Assembly (NCBI RefSeq): GCF_001746295.1
Contig: NZ_MJAH01000021.1
Coordinates: 88,412 to 152,411, forward strand
Reading direction: 5' to 3'
DNA: 64,000 bases
Source of the DNA: Streptomyces sp. LUP47B
GTDB taxonomy: Bacteria > Actinomycetota > Actinomycetes > Streptomycetales > Streptomycetaceae
The notes beneath the pieces are model-generated. The model was not told the origin of the DNA. It was given only the letters and a program-made list of their open reading frames with translations, and ran no database searches. This document shows positions 8,761 through 17,751 of the stretch, piece after piece (the stretch's first letter is position 1; each line of letters begins with the position of its first letter). Made by a program: the position numbers and the translations under genes.

Positions 8761-11700
8761 TCAGCTGTCCGAGGGCTTACCCGAACGAGGGGCGCCGACC
8801 GCGGCTCCCGCCTTGACGCCGCCGTCCTTGCCCGCCGACGGGGCCTCGAAGGACTCCAACGCCTCCAGGACATCCTGAACACGGGAGATCTCGGTGTTGA
8901 TGTCCTCACGGCGGCGGACGAGAACCTCGAGCTCGCGCTTGCCCTCCTCGACCGTGCGCTTCGCCTCGCGGATCGCCTCGGCCTTGAGCTCCTCGGCCTC
9001 CCGGACCAGGGTGGCCTTCTTCTGCTCGGCCTCCTTGAGGAGCCCCTCGGCCTTCTTGACCGCGGCGATACGCACCTTGCCGGCCTCCGAATTGGCCTCC
9101 GAGACCAGCTCCTTGGCCTTCGCCTGGGCCTTGCCGAGCTGTTCCTCCGCGGCCTTGATGAGCGCGTCGCAGCGGTCGCCGGTCGACTTCATGGTCTCCG
9201 CGGCCTCACGGCGGGCCCGCTCGTGCAGCGCCTCGATCTCGCCCGTGATCCGGTCGCGCAGCTCCTCCGCGCGCTCCCTTATCGCGGTGGCGTCCCGGCG
9301 GGCACCGACGAGCAGTTCGTCCGCGTCCGTGCGGGCCTTCTCCACACGCGCGTTGCCCTCGACGGTCGCCTCGGACACCAGCCGGTCGGCCTCGTGGCGG
9401 GCCGCGCCCACCATGGTGTCGGCCTGCGCCTCCGCGTCCGCGGTCGTCTTGAGAGCCTGCTGCTGTGCCTCGGTGAGCAGCTTGTCCGCCTCGGCGGCCG
9501 TCTCCGTGATGAGCGTGTCGACCTGTTCGGCCGCCTCGGAACGCCGCTTGTTGGCGTCCTTGCGGGCCTCGTCGAGGGTGCGATCGGCCTCCGCGCGCGC
9601 GGAGTTGACCAGTTCCTCGGCCGCGGCCGCCGCGTCCGCCCTGACCCGCTCGGCCTCGGCACGGATCCGCTCCGCGTGCTGCTGGGCCTGCCCGACCGTC
9701 TGGGCGGCCTCGGCACGCAGCCGCTCCGCGTCCCCGGAGGCCTCCCCGATCAGCTGCTCGGCCTTGGCGACCGACTCGGCGCGCACCCGCTCGGCTTCGG
9801 CGACGGTCTCCGTCCGCAGCCGGTCGGTGTCGTTGATGGTCTCCTCGGTGAGCCGCTCCGCCTCGTTGCGCGCCTCGGTGATGAGGGTGTCGGCCTGCGT
9901 CGCCGCGTCCGAGCGGATGCGGTTGGCGTCCTCGCGGGCCTCCGCCCGGGTCCGGGAGGCGTCCTGCTCGGCCTGGGCGACGGCGTCCGAGGCCTCGGTG
10001 CGCGCCCGCTGGGCGTACTCGGACGACTCCGACCTGAGCCGCTCCGCCTCCGCGATCGCGTCCGAGACGGTGCGCTCGGCAAGGGACTTGGCGGCGTCCG
10101 TCTCCGCGGTGGCCTCGCGCCGGATCCGGGCCGCGTCCTCGCTGGCCCGCTCCCGCTCGGAGTAGGCGTCCGAGCGGACCCGGTCGGCCTCCTCCTGAGC
10201 CTCGCGCCGGGTACGGTCCGCCACGTGCTCGGCGGCGGAACGCAGCCCGGTGATCTCCTCCTGCGCCTGCTCGTGCAGCCCGGCGACGGAGTCCCGCACC
10301 TGCTGGGCGTGCTGCTCGGCGGCCGACACCATCTCGCCGGCCCGCCGGTCCGCCTCCTCGACCAGCCGTACGGCCTCGGCCTGGGCCTCCTCCACGCGGT
10401 TGCGCGCCGAGGCCAGCAGCTCCTCGCTCTGTTCGCGGGCCCGCTCACGCTCCTGGTCGGCCTCCTGGCGAGCCGAGCCGAGATACTCCTCGGCCTCCCG
10501 GCGGCGCCGGTCGGCCTCCTCCTGGGCGGCGGACAGCGTCTCGGACGCCTCGGTGGCGAGCCGCTCGGCGGCGGCGCGCGCCTCCGCACGGACCCGGTCC
10601 GCGGTGTCCTGCGCCTCGGTCTTGAGCCGCTCCGCCTCCGCGGCGGCCTCGGAACGCAGCCGTACGGCGACGGCCTCACCCTCGGCACGGGAGGCCGACG
10701 CGTCGGACGCGGCCTCGGTGCGCAGCCTGTCGGCCTCCGCCTCGGCCTGCTGTTGCAGGGTGCGGATCCGCTCAGCGGCCTCGCCGCGCAGCCGGTCGCT
10801 CTCCTCGGCGGCCTCGCGGCGGATCCGCGCGGCCTCCTCACGGGCCTCGGTGAGGGCCCGCTCGGCGGCGGCGAGACGCTCCTCGGCCTCGGCGTGCAGC
10901 CGGGTCAGTTCCTCGGCGGCCTCGACACGGCGGGCCTCTATGGCCCGCTCGGTCTCCTCGTGCAGCTCGCCCGCGGCCCGCTCGGCGGCGGCTGTGATCT
11001 CCTCGGACAGTTCGACGGCCTCGGCGCGCTGCCGCTCGGCCTCGTTGCGGGTGCGCTCCAGGGTCTCCTCGGCCTGCCGGCGCAGCGCGGTGGCGCGCTC
11101 GATGGCCTCGGTGCGGACCTTCTCGCTGTCCGTGGTGGCGGTCTGGCGCAGCTCGTCGGCGTCCGCCTTCGCCTTGGAGAGCAGCTCCTCGGCGGTCTTC
11201 GCCGCCTCCTCGATCTGCTGGACGGCCTCCTTGCGGGCCTCCGCGCGGATCTTCTCGCCCTCGGCGACCGCGTCGGCGCGCAGCTGCTCGGCGTCGCCGC
11301 GCAGCCGGCGGGCCTCCTCCTGCAGCTCGACCGTCTTGGCGCGGTACTCCTTGGTGTCGTCCTTCGCCGTGCCCTTGAGCTGCTCGGCGATGTCGTGCGC
11401 CTCGGCGCGCAGCCGGTCCGCCTCGGTCTCCGCCTCCCGGCGGATCCGCTCGGCCTCCTCGGTGGCGGCCCTGGTGGTCCGCTGCGCGTCCTCCTGTGCC
11501 TTGTTGAGGACGTCCTCGGCGGTCTTGGCCGCCTTGGACAGCTGGGTCGCGCTCTCCTCGGCGGTGAGCGTGCGGGCCTTCTCGGCGGCCTCGGTGACGA
11601 TCTTCTCGGCCTCGGCGCGGGCGTCCGCGACGATCTGCTCGGCGGCCTCCTTGGTCGCCTCGGCCTCCTGGCTGGCCTCGGTGACCAGCCGGGCGACCTG

Positions 11701-12669
11701 TTCCTTGGCCGTACGGGTGCGCTGTTCGTTGGCCGACTCCGCGCTCGCGAGCGTCTTCTCGGCGGCCGACTTCGCCTCGGTGAGCACCTTCTCGGCCTCG
11801 GCCTGCGCCTTGCGCAGCGCCTCCTCGGCCTCGGTCATCCGCTGTTCGGCGGCCCGGCTGAGCTCGGTGGCCTGGCGGCGGGCGCTGTCCGACTCGGTCG
11901 CCGTGGACGTGCGCAGCTGCTCGGCGTGGTCGGTGGCCTCCTGGGCCTGCGTGGAGGCGGCGTCGAGCAGGCGCTCGGCGTCCGCGCGGGCGCGGCGCAG
12001 CAGCTGTTCGGCCTCCGTGCGGGCGGCCTCGGCCTCGCTCTGCAGACGCTGGCGGGCCTCGGAGGTGACCCGCTCGGCCTCGGCGCGGGCGGCCGCCATG
12101 GCCTGCTCGGCCTCGGCACGGGACTCCTCCAGGAGCCGTCGGGCCTGCGACTCGCTGCGAGCGCGCAGCTGCTCGGCCCACGCCACGTTCTCGTTGACGT
12201 GCGACTCGACGGTCTGCCGGCGCTCTGCCAGCTCCTGGTCGAGCTGCTGGCGGCGGGTGACGGCCTCCTGGTGCAGCTCAGCCTGCAGACGCGCGGCCTG
12301 CTCGGCGTGCTCCTGGAGGATGCGCTGGGTCTGGGCGCGGACCTGGCTCAGTTCGCGCTCGGCGTCCTGGCGCAACTGGTCGGCCTGGATCTGGGCATTG
12401 CGCAGCAACTGTTCGGCCTGGTAGCCGATGTCCCCGCCGCCGAATTCGGGCCGGGACATGAGGGTGCGCCGCGCCTCGTGCAACTTGGCGCGCAGCACCT
12501 CGACCTGGTAGCCGAGGTCCTCGGCGTGCTGGATCGCCTTTTCCCGCTCGGTCTTCAGCCGCTCCATCTCGGCCTCGAACCGAGAGAGGTGGTCGACGTC
12601 AGCCGCCGGCTCTCGCTCCTGGCGTTCGTAGCCCCGCACTGCGCGGTCCCATCCGTCCCCTGGTCGCAA
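8761..12669 (-). CDS. scy: Polarity coiled-coil protein Scy
   Basis: 1302 residues, close to S. coelicolor Scy (about 1326 as I recall). After a short head (HLSRFEAEMERLKTEREKAI) comes about 1200 residues of Ala/Glu/Arg-rich coiled coil built from repeated units such as EAERLRTEA and TEAEQLL, then a tail ending KPSDS. Scy is a molecular assembler at hyphal tips and new branch sites with DivIVA and FilP. TTG at 12669 is chosen because AGGAG lies 5 nt upstream; a GTG at 12639 has a weaker site. The gene is highly repetitive at DNA level and could vary in length between strains. Confidence 0.95.
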   Translation of the reverse strand: MRPGDGWDRAVRGYERQEREPAADVDHLSRFEAEMERLKTEREKAIQHAEDLGYQVEVLRAKLHEARRTLMSRPEFGGGDIGYQAEQLLRNAQIQADQLRQDAERELSQVRAQTQRILQEHAEQAARLQAELHQEAVTRRQQLDQELAERRQTVESHVNENVAWAEQLRARSESQARRLLEESRAEAEQAMAAARAEAERVTSEARQRLQSEAEAARTEAEQLLRRARADAERLLDAASTQAQEATDHAEQLRTSTATESDSARRQATELSRAAEQRMTEAEEALRKAQAEAEKVLTEAKSAAEKTLASAESANEQRTRTAKEQVARLVTEASQEAEATKEAAEQIVADARAEAEKIVTEAAEKARTLTAEESATQLSKAAKTAEDVLNKAQEDAQRTTRAATEEAERIRREAETEADRLRAEAHDIAEQLKGTAKDDTKEYRAKTVELQEEARRLRGDAEQLRADAVAEGEKIRAEARKEAVQQIEEAAKTAEELLSKAKADADELRQTATTDSEKVRTEAIERATALRRQAEETLERTRNEAERQRAEAVELSEEITAAAERAAGELHEETERAIEARRVEAAEELTRLHAEAEERLAAAERALTEAREEAARIRREAAEESDRLRGEAAERIRTLQQQAEAEADRLRTEAASDASASRAEGEAVAVRLRSEAAAEAERLKTEAQDTADRVRAEARAAAERLATEASETLSAAQEEADRRRREAEEYLGSARQEADQERERAREQSEELLASARNRVEEAQAEAVRLVEEADRRAGEMVSAAEQHAQQVRDSVAGLHEQAQEEITGLRSAAEHVADRTRREAQEEADRVRSDAYSERERASEDAARIRREATAETDAAKSLAERTVSDAIAEAERLRSESSEYAQRARTEASDAVAQAEQDASRTRAEAREDANRIRSDAATQADTLITEARNEAERLTEETINDTDRLRTETVAEAERVRAESVAKAEQLIGEASGDAERLRAEAAQTVGQAQQHAERIRAEAERVRADAAAAAEELVNSARAEADRTLDEARKDANKRRSEAAEQVDTLITETAAEADKLLTEAQQQALKTTADAEAQADTMVGAARHEADRLVSEATVEGNARVEKARTDADELLVGARRDATAIRERAEELRDRITGEIEALHERARREAAETMKSTGDRCDALIKAAEEQLGKAQAKAKELVSEANSEAGKVRIAAVKKAEGLLKEAEQKKATLVREAEELKAEAIREAKRTVEEGKRELEVLVRRREDINTEISRVQDVLEALESFEAPSAGKDGGVKAGAAVGAPRSGKPSDS

Positions 12670-12871
12670 GTCTCTCCTGACGAGCCCTGTCCATCCGCCG
12701 AACGGGGCCCCCGGGGAATGGTGTCAGATCAACGGCGGAGCATGGGCTGCTGCCCGCCGCTCGCCCCCCGAAACCCGGACCCCGGCTCGGTTCTGCCGTC
12801 ATGGGCAGGACCCGGTCGCCCTGGGAAGAGCGGCGACCGCCCCCAACCCTACCGGCCCATATGTACGAGGG

Positions 12872-13312
12872 TCAGTGCTCAGGTGACTCAACAGGCGCCG
12901 AAGTGACCAGTTCTGTCAGTACTCCGTGGCAATCCTTCGGGTGCAGGAAGGTGATCCGTGACCCCATGGAGCCGCGTCGCGGCTCCTCGTACAGGACGCG
13001 TACGCCCTTGTCCTTGATGTCCGCGGCCTCCGCGTCCACGTCCGCCGTACCGAAAGCGATGTGGTGGACACCCTCGCCGTTCTTGTCCAGCCACTTGGCG
13101 ACGGTCGAGTCGGGGCGGGTCGGCTCGAGAAGCTGCAGGTAGGAGGCGCCGCCGTCGGAGGTCTCGTTGATCTTGAGCATGGCCTCGCGCACGCCCTGCT
13201 CCTCGTTGACCTCGGAGTGGAACACCTCGAAGCCGTAGGTGGCCCGGTAGAACTCGACGGTCTTGTCGAGGTCGAAGCAGGCGATTCCGATGTGGTCGAT
13301 TCGCGTCAGCAT
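12872..13312 (-). CDS. mce: Methylmalonyl-CoA epimerase
   Basis: 146 residues, a single VOC (glyoxalase-fold) protein. By family comparison the metal ligands are H7 (MLTRIDHIG), Q60, H84 (GVHHIAFGT) and E134 (LTELV). It interconverts 2R- and 2S-methylmalonyl-CoA, linking propionyl-CoA carboxylation to the B12-dependent mutases. Upstream and divergent lies acetyl-CoA acetyltransferase (13461) followed by meaB (14698), so the locus groups short-chain acyl-CoA functions. Scy follows on the same strand after a 202-bp gap. Confidence 0.95.
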   Translation of the reverse strand: MLTRIDHIGIACFDLDKTVEFYRATYGFEVFHSEVNEEQGVREAMLKINETSDGGASYLQLLEPTRPDSTVAKWLDKNGEGVHHIAFGTADVDAEAADIKDKGVRVLYEEPRRGSMGSRITFLHPKDCHGVLTELVTSAPVESPEH

Positions 13313-13460
13313 GTTGTCAGTGCAGCGCTCTTACGATGGTTACGCAACGTGCGCGCGATCACACCGACGGGGCGATGACGGCACGGAGTGCCACTCAGTA
13401 CATTCGAAGTAAACCCTCGTTCACTCCTCGGCAGTGCAGCCGGTAAGGGGATCGCACCTC

Positions 13461-14663
13461 ATGTCTGGATCGAACAGCACGACCTCGGTGATCGTCGCGG
13501 GCGCCCGTACGCCCATGGGACGGTTGCTGGGCTCGCTGAAGTCCTTCTCCGGAGCCGACCTCGGCGGCTTCGCGATCAAGGCCGCCCTCGACCGTGCGGG
13601 GATCGGTGGCGACCAGGTGCAGTACGTCATCATGGGCCAGGTCCTGCAGGCCGGCGCGGGTCAGATTCCGGCCCGCCAGGCCGCGGTCAAGGCCGGCATC
13701 CCGATGAGCGTCCCGGCGCTGACCATCAACAAGGTGTGTCTCTCGGGCCTCGACGCGATCGCGCTGGCCGACCAGCTGATCCGCGCCGGCGAGTTCGACG
13801 TGGTCGTCGCGGGCGGCCAGGAGTCCATGACCAACGCGCCCCACCTGCTCCCGAAGTCCCGCGAGGGCTTCAAGTACGGCGCGATCGAGATGCTCGACGC
13901 GATGGCCCACGACGGCCTGACCGACCCCTGGGAGAACATCCCCATGGGCCAGTCGACGGAGACGCACAACACCCGCCTCGGCATCCGGCGCCCCGAGCAG
14001 GACGAGATCGCCGCCCTGTCCCACCAGCGGGCCGCCGCCGCACAGAAGAACGGCGTCTTCGAGGCCGAGATCACCCCGGTCGAGATCCCGCAGCGCAAGG
14101 GCGAGCCGGTCGTCTTCAGCAAGGACGAGGGCATCCGCGCCGACACCACGGCCGAGTCCCTGGGCAAGCTGCGCCCCGCGTTCACCAAGGACGGCACCAT
14201 CACCGCCGGAACCTCCTCGCAGATCTCGGACGGGGCGGCGGCCGTGGTCGTCATGAGCAAGGCCAAGGCGCAGGAGCTCGGTCTCGACTGGATCGCCGAG
14301 ATCGGCGCCCACGGCAATGTGGCGGGTCCGGACAACTCCCTGCAGTCCCAGCCGTCCAACGCCATCCTGCACGCCCTCAAGAAGGAGGGCCTGGAGGTCT
14401 CCGACCTCGACCTGATCGAGATCAACGAGGCGTTCGCGGCCGTCGCGGTCCAGTCGATGAAGGATCTCGGCGTATCCACCGAAAAGGTGAACGTGAACGG
14501 CGGCGCCATCGCCCTCGGCCACCCCATCGGCATGTCCGGCGCCCGGCTCGTCCTGCACCTCGCCCTGGAGCTCAAGCGGCGCGGCGGCGGGGTCGGCGCG
14601 GCCGCGCTGTGCGGTGGCGGCGGTCAGGGTGACGCGCTCGTCGTGCGGGTACCAAAGGCCTGA
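13461..14663 (+). CDS. Acetyl-CoA C-acetyltransferase (thiolase)
   Basis: 400 residues, standard thiolase length. The acylated cysteine is C93 (INKVCLSGLDAI), H354 lies in ALGHPIGMSGAR, and the second catalytic cysteine is C384 (AALCGGGGQGDA). It condenses two acetyl-CoA to acetoacetyl-CoA or runs in reverse during fatty acid breakdown. ATG at 13461 has AAGGGGA about 11 nt upstream. MeaB follows after 34 bp and may be cotranscribed. Divergent from mce across a 148-bp region. Confidence 0.95.
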   Translation: MSGSNSTTSVIVAGARTPMGRLLGSLKSFSGADLGGFAIKAALDRAGIGGDQVQYVIMGQVLQAGAGQIPARQAAVKAGIPMSVPALTINKVCLSGLDAIALADQLIRAGEFDVVVAGGQESMTNAPHLLPKSREGFKYGAIEMLDAMAHDGLTDPWENIPMGQSTETHNTRLGIRRPEQDEIAALSHQRAAAAQKNGVFEAEITPVEIPQRKGEPVVFSKDEGIRADTTAESLGKLRPAFTKDGTITAGTSSQISDGAAAVVVMSKAKAQELGLDWIAEIGAHGNVAGPDNSLQSQPSNAILHALKKEGLEVSDLDLIEINEAFAAVAVQSMKDLGVSTEKVNVNGGAIALGHPIGMSGARLVLHLALELKRRGGGVGAAALCGGGGQGDALVVRVPKA

Positions 14664-14697
14664 GTCCTCGTACGTCGCCCATCTGAACGGAGCTGTG

Positions 14698-15654
14698 ATG
14701 CAGGACGTCTCCACCCTGGTGGCCCAGGCCAGGGAGGGCCGCCCGCGGGCCGTGGCCCGGCTGATCTCCCTCGTGGAGGGGGCGTCCCCGCAGCTCAGGG
14801 AGGTCATGGCGACACTCGCCCCGCTCACGGGCAACGCGTACGTGGTGGGCCTGACGGGCTCGCCCGGGGTGGGCAAGTCGACGTCCACCTCGGCTCTCGT
14901 GACCGCCTACCGCAAGCAGGGCAGACGGGTCGGCGTCCTGGCCGTCGACCCGTCCTCGCCGTTCTCCGGCGGTGCCCTGCTCGGCGACCGGGTGCGCATG
15001 TCGGAGCACGCCTCCGACTCCGGCGTCTACATCCGCTCCATGGCGACCCGCGGCCACCTCGGCGGTCTCGCCTGGGCCGCCCCGCAGGCCATCCGGGTCC
15101 TGGACGCGGCCGGCTGCGACGTGATCCTGGTCGAGACGGTCGGCGTCGGCCAGTCCGAGGTGGAGATCGCCGCCCAGGCGGACACGTCCGTGGTGCTGCT
15201 GGCCCCCGGGATGGGCGACGGCATCCAGGCCGCCAAGGCCGGAATCCTGGAGATCGGCGACGTGTACGTCGTCAACAAGGCCGACCGGGACGGCGCCGAC
15301 GCGACCGCCCGCGAGCTCAACCACATGCTGGGCCTGGGGGAGTCCCGCGGCCCCGGCGACTGGCGCCCGCCGATCGTCAAGACGGTCGCCGCCCGCGCCG
15401 AGGGCGTCGACGAGGTCGTGGAGGCCCTGGAGAAACACCGCGCCTGGATGGAGGAGCGCGGCGTCCTCGCCGAGCGCCGCCGCAGCCGCGCCGCCCACGA
15501 GGTCGAGACCATCGCCGTCACCGCCCTGCGCGAACGCATCGGCGACCTCAGGGGCGACCGGCGCCTGGACGCGCTCGCCGAGCGGATCGTCGCCGGCGAA
15601 CTGGACGCCTACCGCGCGGCGGACGAGCTGGTCGAAGGCCTGACCCAGGGCTGA
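14698..15654 (+). CDS. meaB: G-protein chaperone of B12-dependent acyl-CoA mutases (MeaB/ArgK type)
   Basis: 318 residues. The P-loop GSPGVGKST is at 54-62, followed by VGVLAVDPSSPFSGGALLGDR (Mg switch region), VETVGVGQSEVEIA and the base-specificity motif NKAD. MeaB-type GTPases gate cofactor loading and protect methylmalonyl- or isobutyryl-CoA mutase from inactivation. The likely client is methylmalonyl-CoA mutase or IcmA (28290). ATG at 14698 is preceded in frame by GTG at 14695; CGGAG fits either start. Confidence 0.95.
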   Translation: MQDVSTLVAQAREGRPRAVARLISLVEGASPQLREVMATLAPLTGNAYVVGLTGSPGVGKSTSTSALVTAYRKQGRRVGVLAVDPSSPFSGGALLGDRVRMSEHASDSGVYIRSMATRGHLGGLAWAAPQAIRVLDAAGCDVILVETVGVGQSEVEIAAQADTSVVLLAPGMGDGIQAAKAGILEIGDVYVVNKADRDGADATARELNHMLGLGESRGPGDWRPPIVKTVAARAEGVDEVVEALEKHRAWMEERGVLAERRRSRAAHEVETIAVTALRERIGDLRGDRRLDALAERIVAGELDAYRAADELVEGLTQG

Positions 15655-15675
15655 GCCCCTGGTACGTTGACCGTC

Positions 15676-15746
15676 ATGTTCCTCTCCTTGGCGTAGGGCC
15701 GCACCGAGCCACGGTTCGAGCACACCGCTCCCGTGACTCCTCGGTG
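15676..15746 (+). promoter_or_regulatory. Possible leader: 6-codon ORF plus stem-loop before the MFS gene
   Basis: A tiny ORF (MFLSLA) runs 15676-15696, with TACGTT a few bases upstream as a possible -10 box that would make it leaderless. An interrupted stem follows: CACCGAG (15702-15708) and CACGG (15711-15715) pair with CCGTG (15731-15735) and CTCGGTG (15740-15746). The arrangement resembles translation-coupled attenuators ahead of exporters, but this is inference from layout only. Confidence 0.3.
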
Positions 15747-15779
15747 TCCCCTGCCACGCCTCCGTCGAGGAACTCACCC

Positions 15780-17021
15780 ATGTCTGCCTCCTATGCGCGG
15801 GTGCTGCGCATTCCGCATGCCCGCAGCACCTTCGCCACCGCCCTGCTCGGCAGGCTGTCGTACGGCGTCGTCCCGCTGTCCGTGATGCTCGCCGTGACCC
15901 GCGCCTCGGGCTCGTACGCGGTGGCCGGTGCCGTGATGGCACTCTTCGGCGCCACCGTCGTCTTCCTGGCGCCCGCAAGGGCCGCCCTGATCGACCGCTT
16001 CGGGCCGCCGCGGGCGCTCGTCCCCATGCTCTCGGCGCACGTCCTGCTGCTCGCCCTGCTCACCGCGGCCGTCTGGCGCCCCGGCGCGCCCCCTGTCCTC
16101 CTCGGCACCCTCACCGCCCTCGCGGGAGCCTGCGTCCCGCCGCTCGGACCGACCATGCGGGCCGTGTGGGCACGCCTCGCCCAGGACGACAAGGCGCTGC
16201 TGCAGCGGGCGTACAGCCTCGACGGGGTGGCCGAGGAACTCCTCTTCGTCTCGGGCCCGCTGCTGGTGGGCGTCCTCGTCGGGGCCGCCGCGCCGGCCGT
16301 GGGGATCGTCGCCGGCGCCGCCCTGATGGTGGCGGGGACGACCGGCTTCGTACGGTCGCCCGTGGTACGGGCAGTGCGTCCCGCGGGCTCTTCTCCACGG
16401 CGGTCCAGCGGCGGCCGGCGCGTCCTGCGGCGGGTCGGCCGTCCCGTCGTGGCCGCCGCGGCCGTGGGCGTCGCGCTCGGTGTGCTCGACCTGCTCGTCG
16501 TCGTGTTCGCCGAGCGGCATCACCACGGCGGCGCGAGCGTGGCGTGGGTGCTGGCCGCGCTGTCGGCCGGAAGCGCGGTCGGCGGGATACTCAACGGCGC
16601 GGTGAACTGGAGAACGCCCGCCAGGACCCGGCTGGCGCTGCTGACGGCCTGCCTGGGCCTCGCGCTCCTCGGCGCCGGGCTCGCACCGGGCCTCGGCACC
16701 CTCGCCCTGGTCATGGCGGGCGCCGGGTTCTTCGTGTCGCCCGCCCTCACCACCGCGTATCTCGTCGCCGACGCGGCGGTCGCCCCCGAGTCCCGCACCC
16801 AGGCCGGCGCGTGGGTCAACACGGCCGTGAACGCCGGGAGTACGGGCGGAACGGCCGCGGCGGGAGCCCTGGCGGGGCAGCTGCCGGTGGCCGTGTGTTT
16901 CGCGGTGACGGGCGGGGCGGTCGCCGTGACGGCGGTGCTGGTCATGGCGAAGGGCGCCCGGGGGAGGGGCGCCCTTCGCGCGGGTGCGGCTCTCGTACGG
17001 CCGGGTCGGTCCTCCGTATGA
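15780..17021 (+). CDS. Major facilitator superfamily transporter
   Basis: 413 residues with about 12 hydrophobic segments, in two halves joined by a basic loop (SSPRRSSGGRRVLRRVGR). The inter-helix loop ALIDRFGPPRAL matches the MFS motif A position in relaxed form. It probably exports a small molecule by proton antiport; the substrate is unknown. ATG at 15780 has GAGGAA 8 nt upstream; a GTG at 15744 would add 12 residues. Unusually, a strong hairpin (16947-16979) lies within the last 25 codons. Confidence 0.85.
   Translation: MSASYARVLRIPHARSTFATALLGRLSYGVVPLSVMLAVTRASGSYAVAGAVMALFGATVVFLAPARAALIDRFGPPRALVPMLSAHVLLLALLTAAVWRPGAPPVLLGTLTALAGACVPPLGPTMRAVWARLAQDDKALLQRAYSLDGVAEELLFVSGPLLVGVLVGAAAPAVGIVAGAALMVAGTTGFVRSPVVRAVRPAGSSPRRSSGGRRVLRRVGRPVVAAAAVGVALGVLDLLVVVFAERHHHGGASVAWVLAALSAGSAVGGILNGAVNWRTPARTRLALLTACLGLALLGAGLAPGLGTLALVMAGAGFFVSPALTTAYLVADAAVAPESRTQAGAWVNTAVNAGSTGGTAAAGALAGQLPVAVCFAVTGGAVAVTAVLVMAKGARGRGALRAGAALVRPGRSSV
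16947..16979. terminator. Terminator-like hairpin inside the 3' end of the MFS gene
   Basis: Perfect 13-bp arms (16947-16959 and 16967-16979) with a 7-nt loop. It begins about 75 nt before the MFS stop at 17021 and also lies beyond the convergent PepSY gene stop at 17030. It could end PepSY transcription and may truncate MFS mRNA. Confidence 0.5.
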
Positions 17022-17029
17022 CGTCCGGG

Positions 17030-17626
17030 TCAGTCCTCGTCGCGGTCCTGGGTGACCTTGCCCGAGCCGAGGGCGACCTTCCACTCGCTGTGCCTGCCGT
17101 CCTTGACGGTGTCCGCCGTCCAGGCCATGGCGCCGTTGTCGTCGTCGAGGCCGACCTCGGTGACCGTGCCCTTCACGGCGGCGGCCCGCGCGGCCTCGCG
17201 GGCGTCGGTCTGCGCGCCCTTCACCGCGGCCAGTTCGGCGCGGTCTTCGCCGTCGTTGTCGTCGTCGGTGTCCCGCTGGGCGCCGAGCACCTTGCCGGAG
17301 TCCGGGGCGATCCGCACGTCGTATTCGGTGCCGTCGCCCTTGACGACGGTCACCTCCCACGCGGTGGCGCCGTCGTCGTCGAGGTCGGCCGAGACGGTGG
17401 TGCCCGGTGTGTGCCCCAGGGCGGCCGAGATCGCCTCGGCCGCGGTGATGCTGCCGCCGGAGAGCGCCGTACGGTCCTCGGAGGCGTCGTCGTCGGCCCG
17501 GGCGCCCGTGTTCGTGTGGCGCTGCGTCGCCGTCGCCGCGTCGTCGCCCGCGGCGAACGCCGCGACGGTGCCGCCGGTGGCCAGCGCGGCGGCGGTGAGG
17601 GTGGCGATGACGATGTTGCGCTTCAT
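17030..17626 (-). CDS. Secreted double-PepSY domain protein
   Basis: 198 residues. The Sec signal peptide is MKRNIVIATLTAAALATGGTVAAFA, followed by an acidic mature protein. Two PepSY-like repeats are visible: ITAAEAISAALGHTPGT...GTEYDVRIAPDSGKVLG, and REAARAAAVKGTVTEVG...HSEWKVALGSGKV. PepSY domains are proposed to inhibit or sense proteases at the cell surface. It is divergent from the two-component system at 17752, a common pairing in which the secreted protein is regulated by, or feeds signal to, the sensor kinase. ATG at 17626 has GGAGGA upstream. Confidence 0.9.
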   Translation of the reverse strand: MKRNIVIATLTAAALATGGTVAAFAAGDDAATATQRHTNTGARADDDASEDRTALSGGSITAAEAISAALGHTPGTTVSADLDDDGATAWEVTVVKGDGTEYDVRIAPDSGKVLGAQRDTDDDNDGEDRAELAAVKGAQTDAREAARAAAVKGTVTEVGLDDDNGAMAWTADTVKDGRHSEWKVALGSGKVTQDRDED

Positions 17627-17691
17627 GAGGATTCCTCCGGAGCCGTTCTGCTTCGTTCGCTTTGGACGACAACCAAGCTGCGGGAGGGGAG

Positions 17692-17729
17692 CTGAAGGGG
17701 ACCTGAACCCTCCTGAAGGTGTCTTCAGG
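17692..17729. promoter_or_regulatory. CTGAA repeats and palindrome in the PepSY/response regulator divergent promoter
   Basis: CTGAA occurs at 17692, 17703 and 17713 (11 and 10 bp apart, one helical turn each). The last copy forms CCTGAAG-GTGT-CTTCAGG (17712-17729) with perfect 7-bp arms. This is the expected layout of an OmpR-type response regulator site, probably bound by the regulator at 17752. Confidence 0.6.
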
Positions 17730-17751
17730 TTCCGTTTGCCACCCTGTACGA

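Noticed and set aside
8638..12906. A 1422-residue open frame on the plus strand opposite scy, longer than scy itself
   Set aside because: It is antisense to a recognised coiled-coil gene. The Leu/Gly/Arg-rich translation follows from scy's repetitive codon use, and no start signal or domain is seen.
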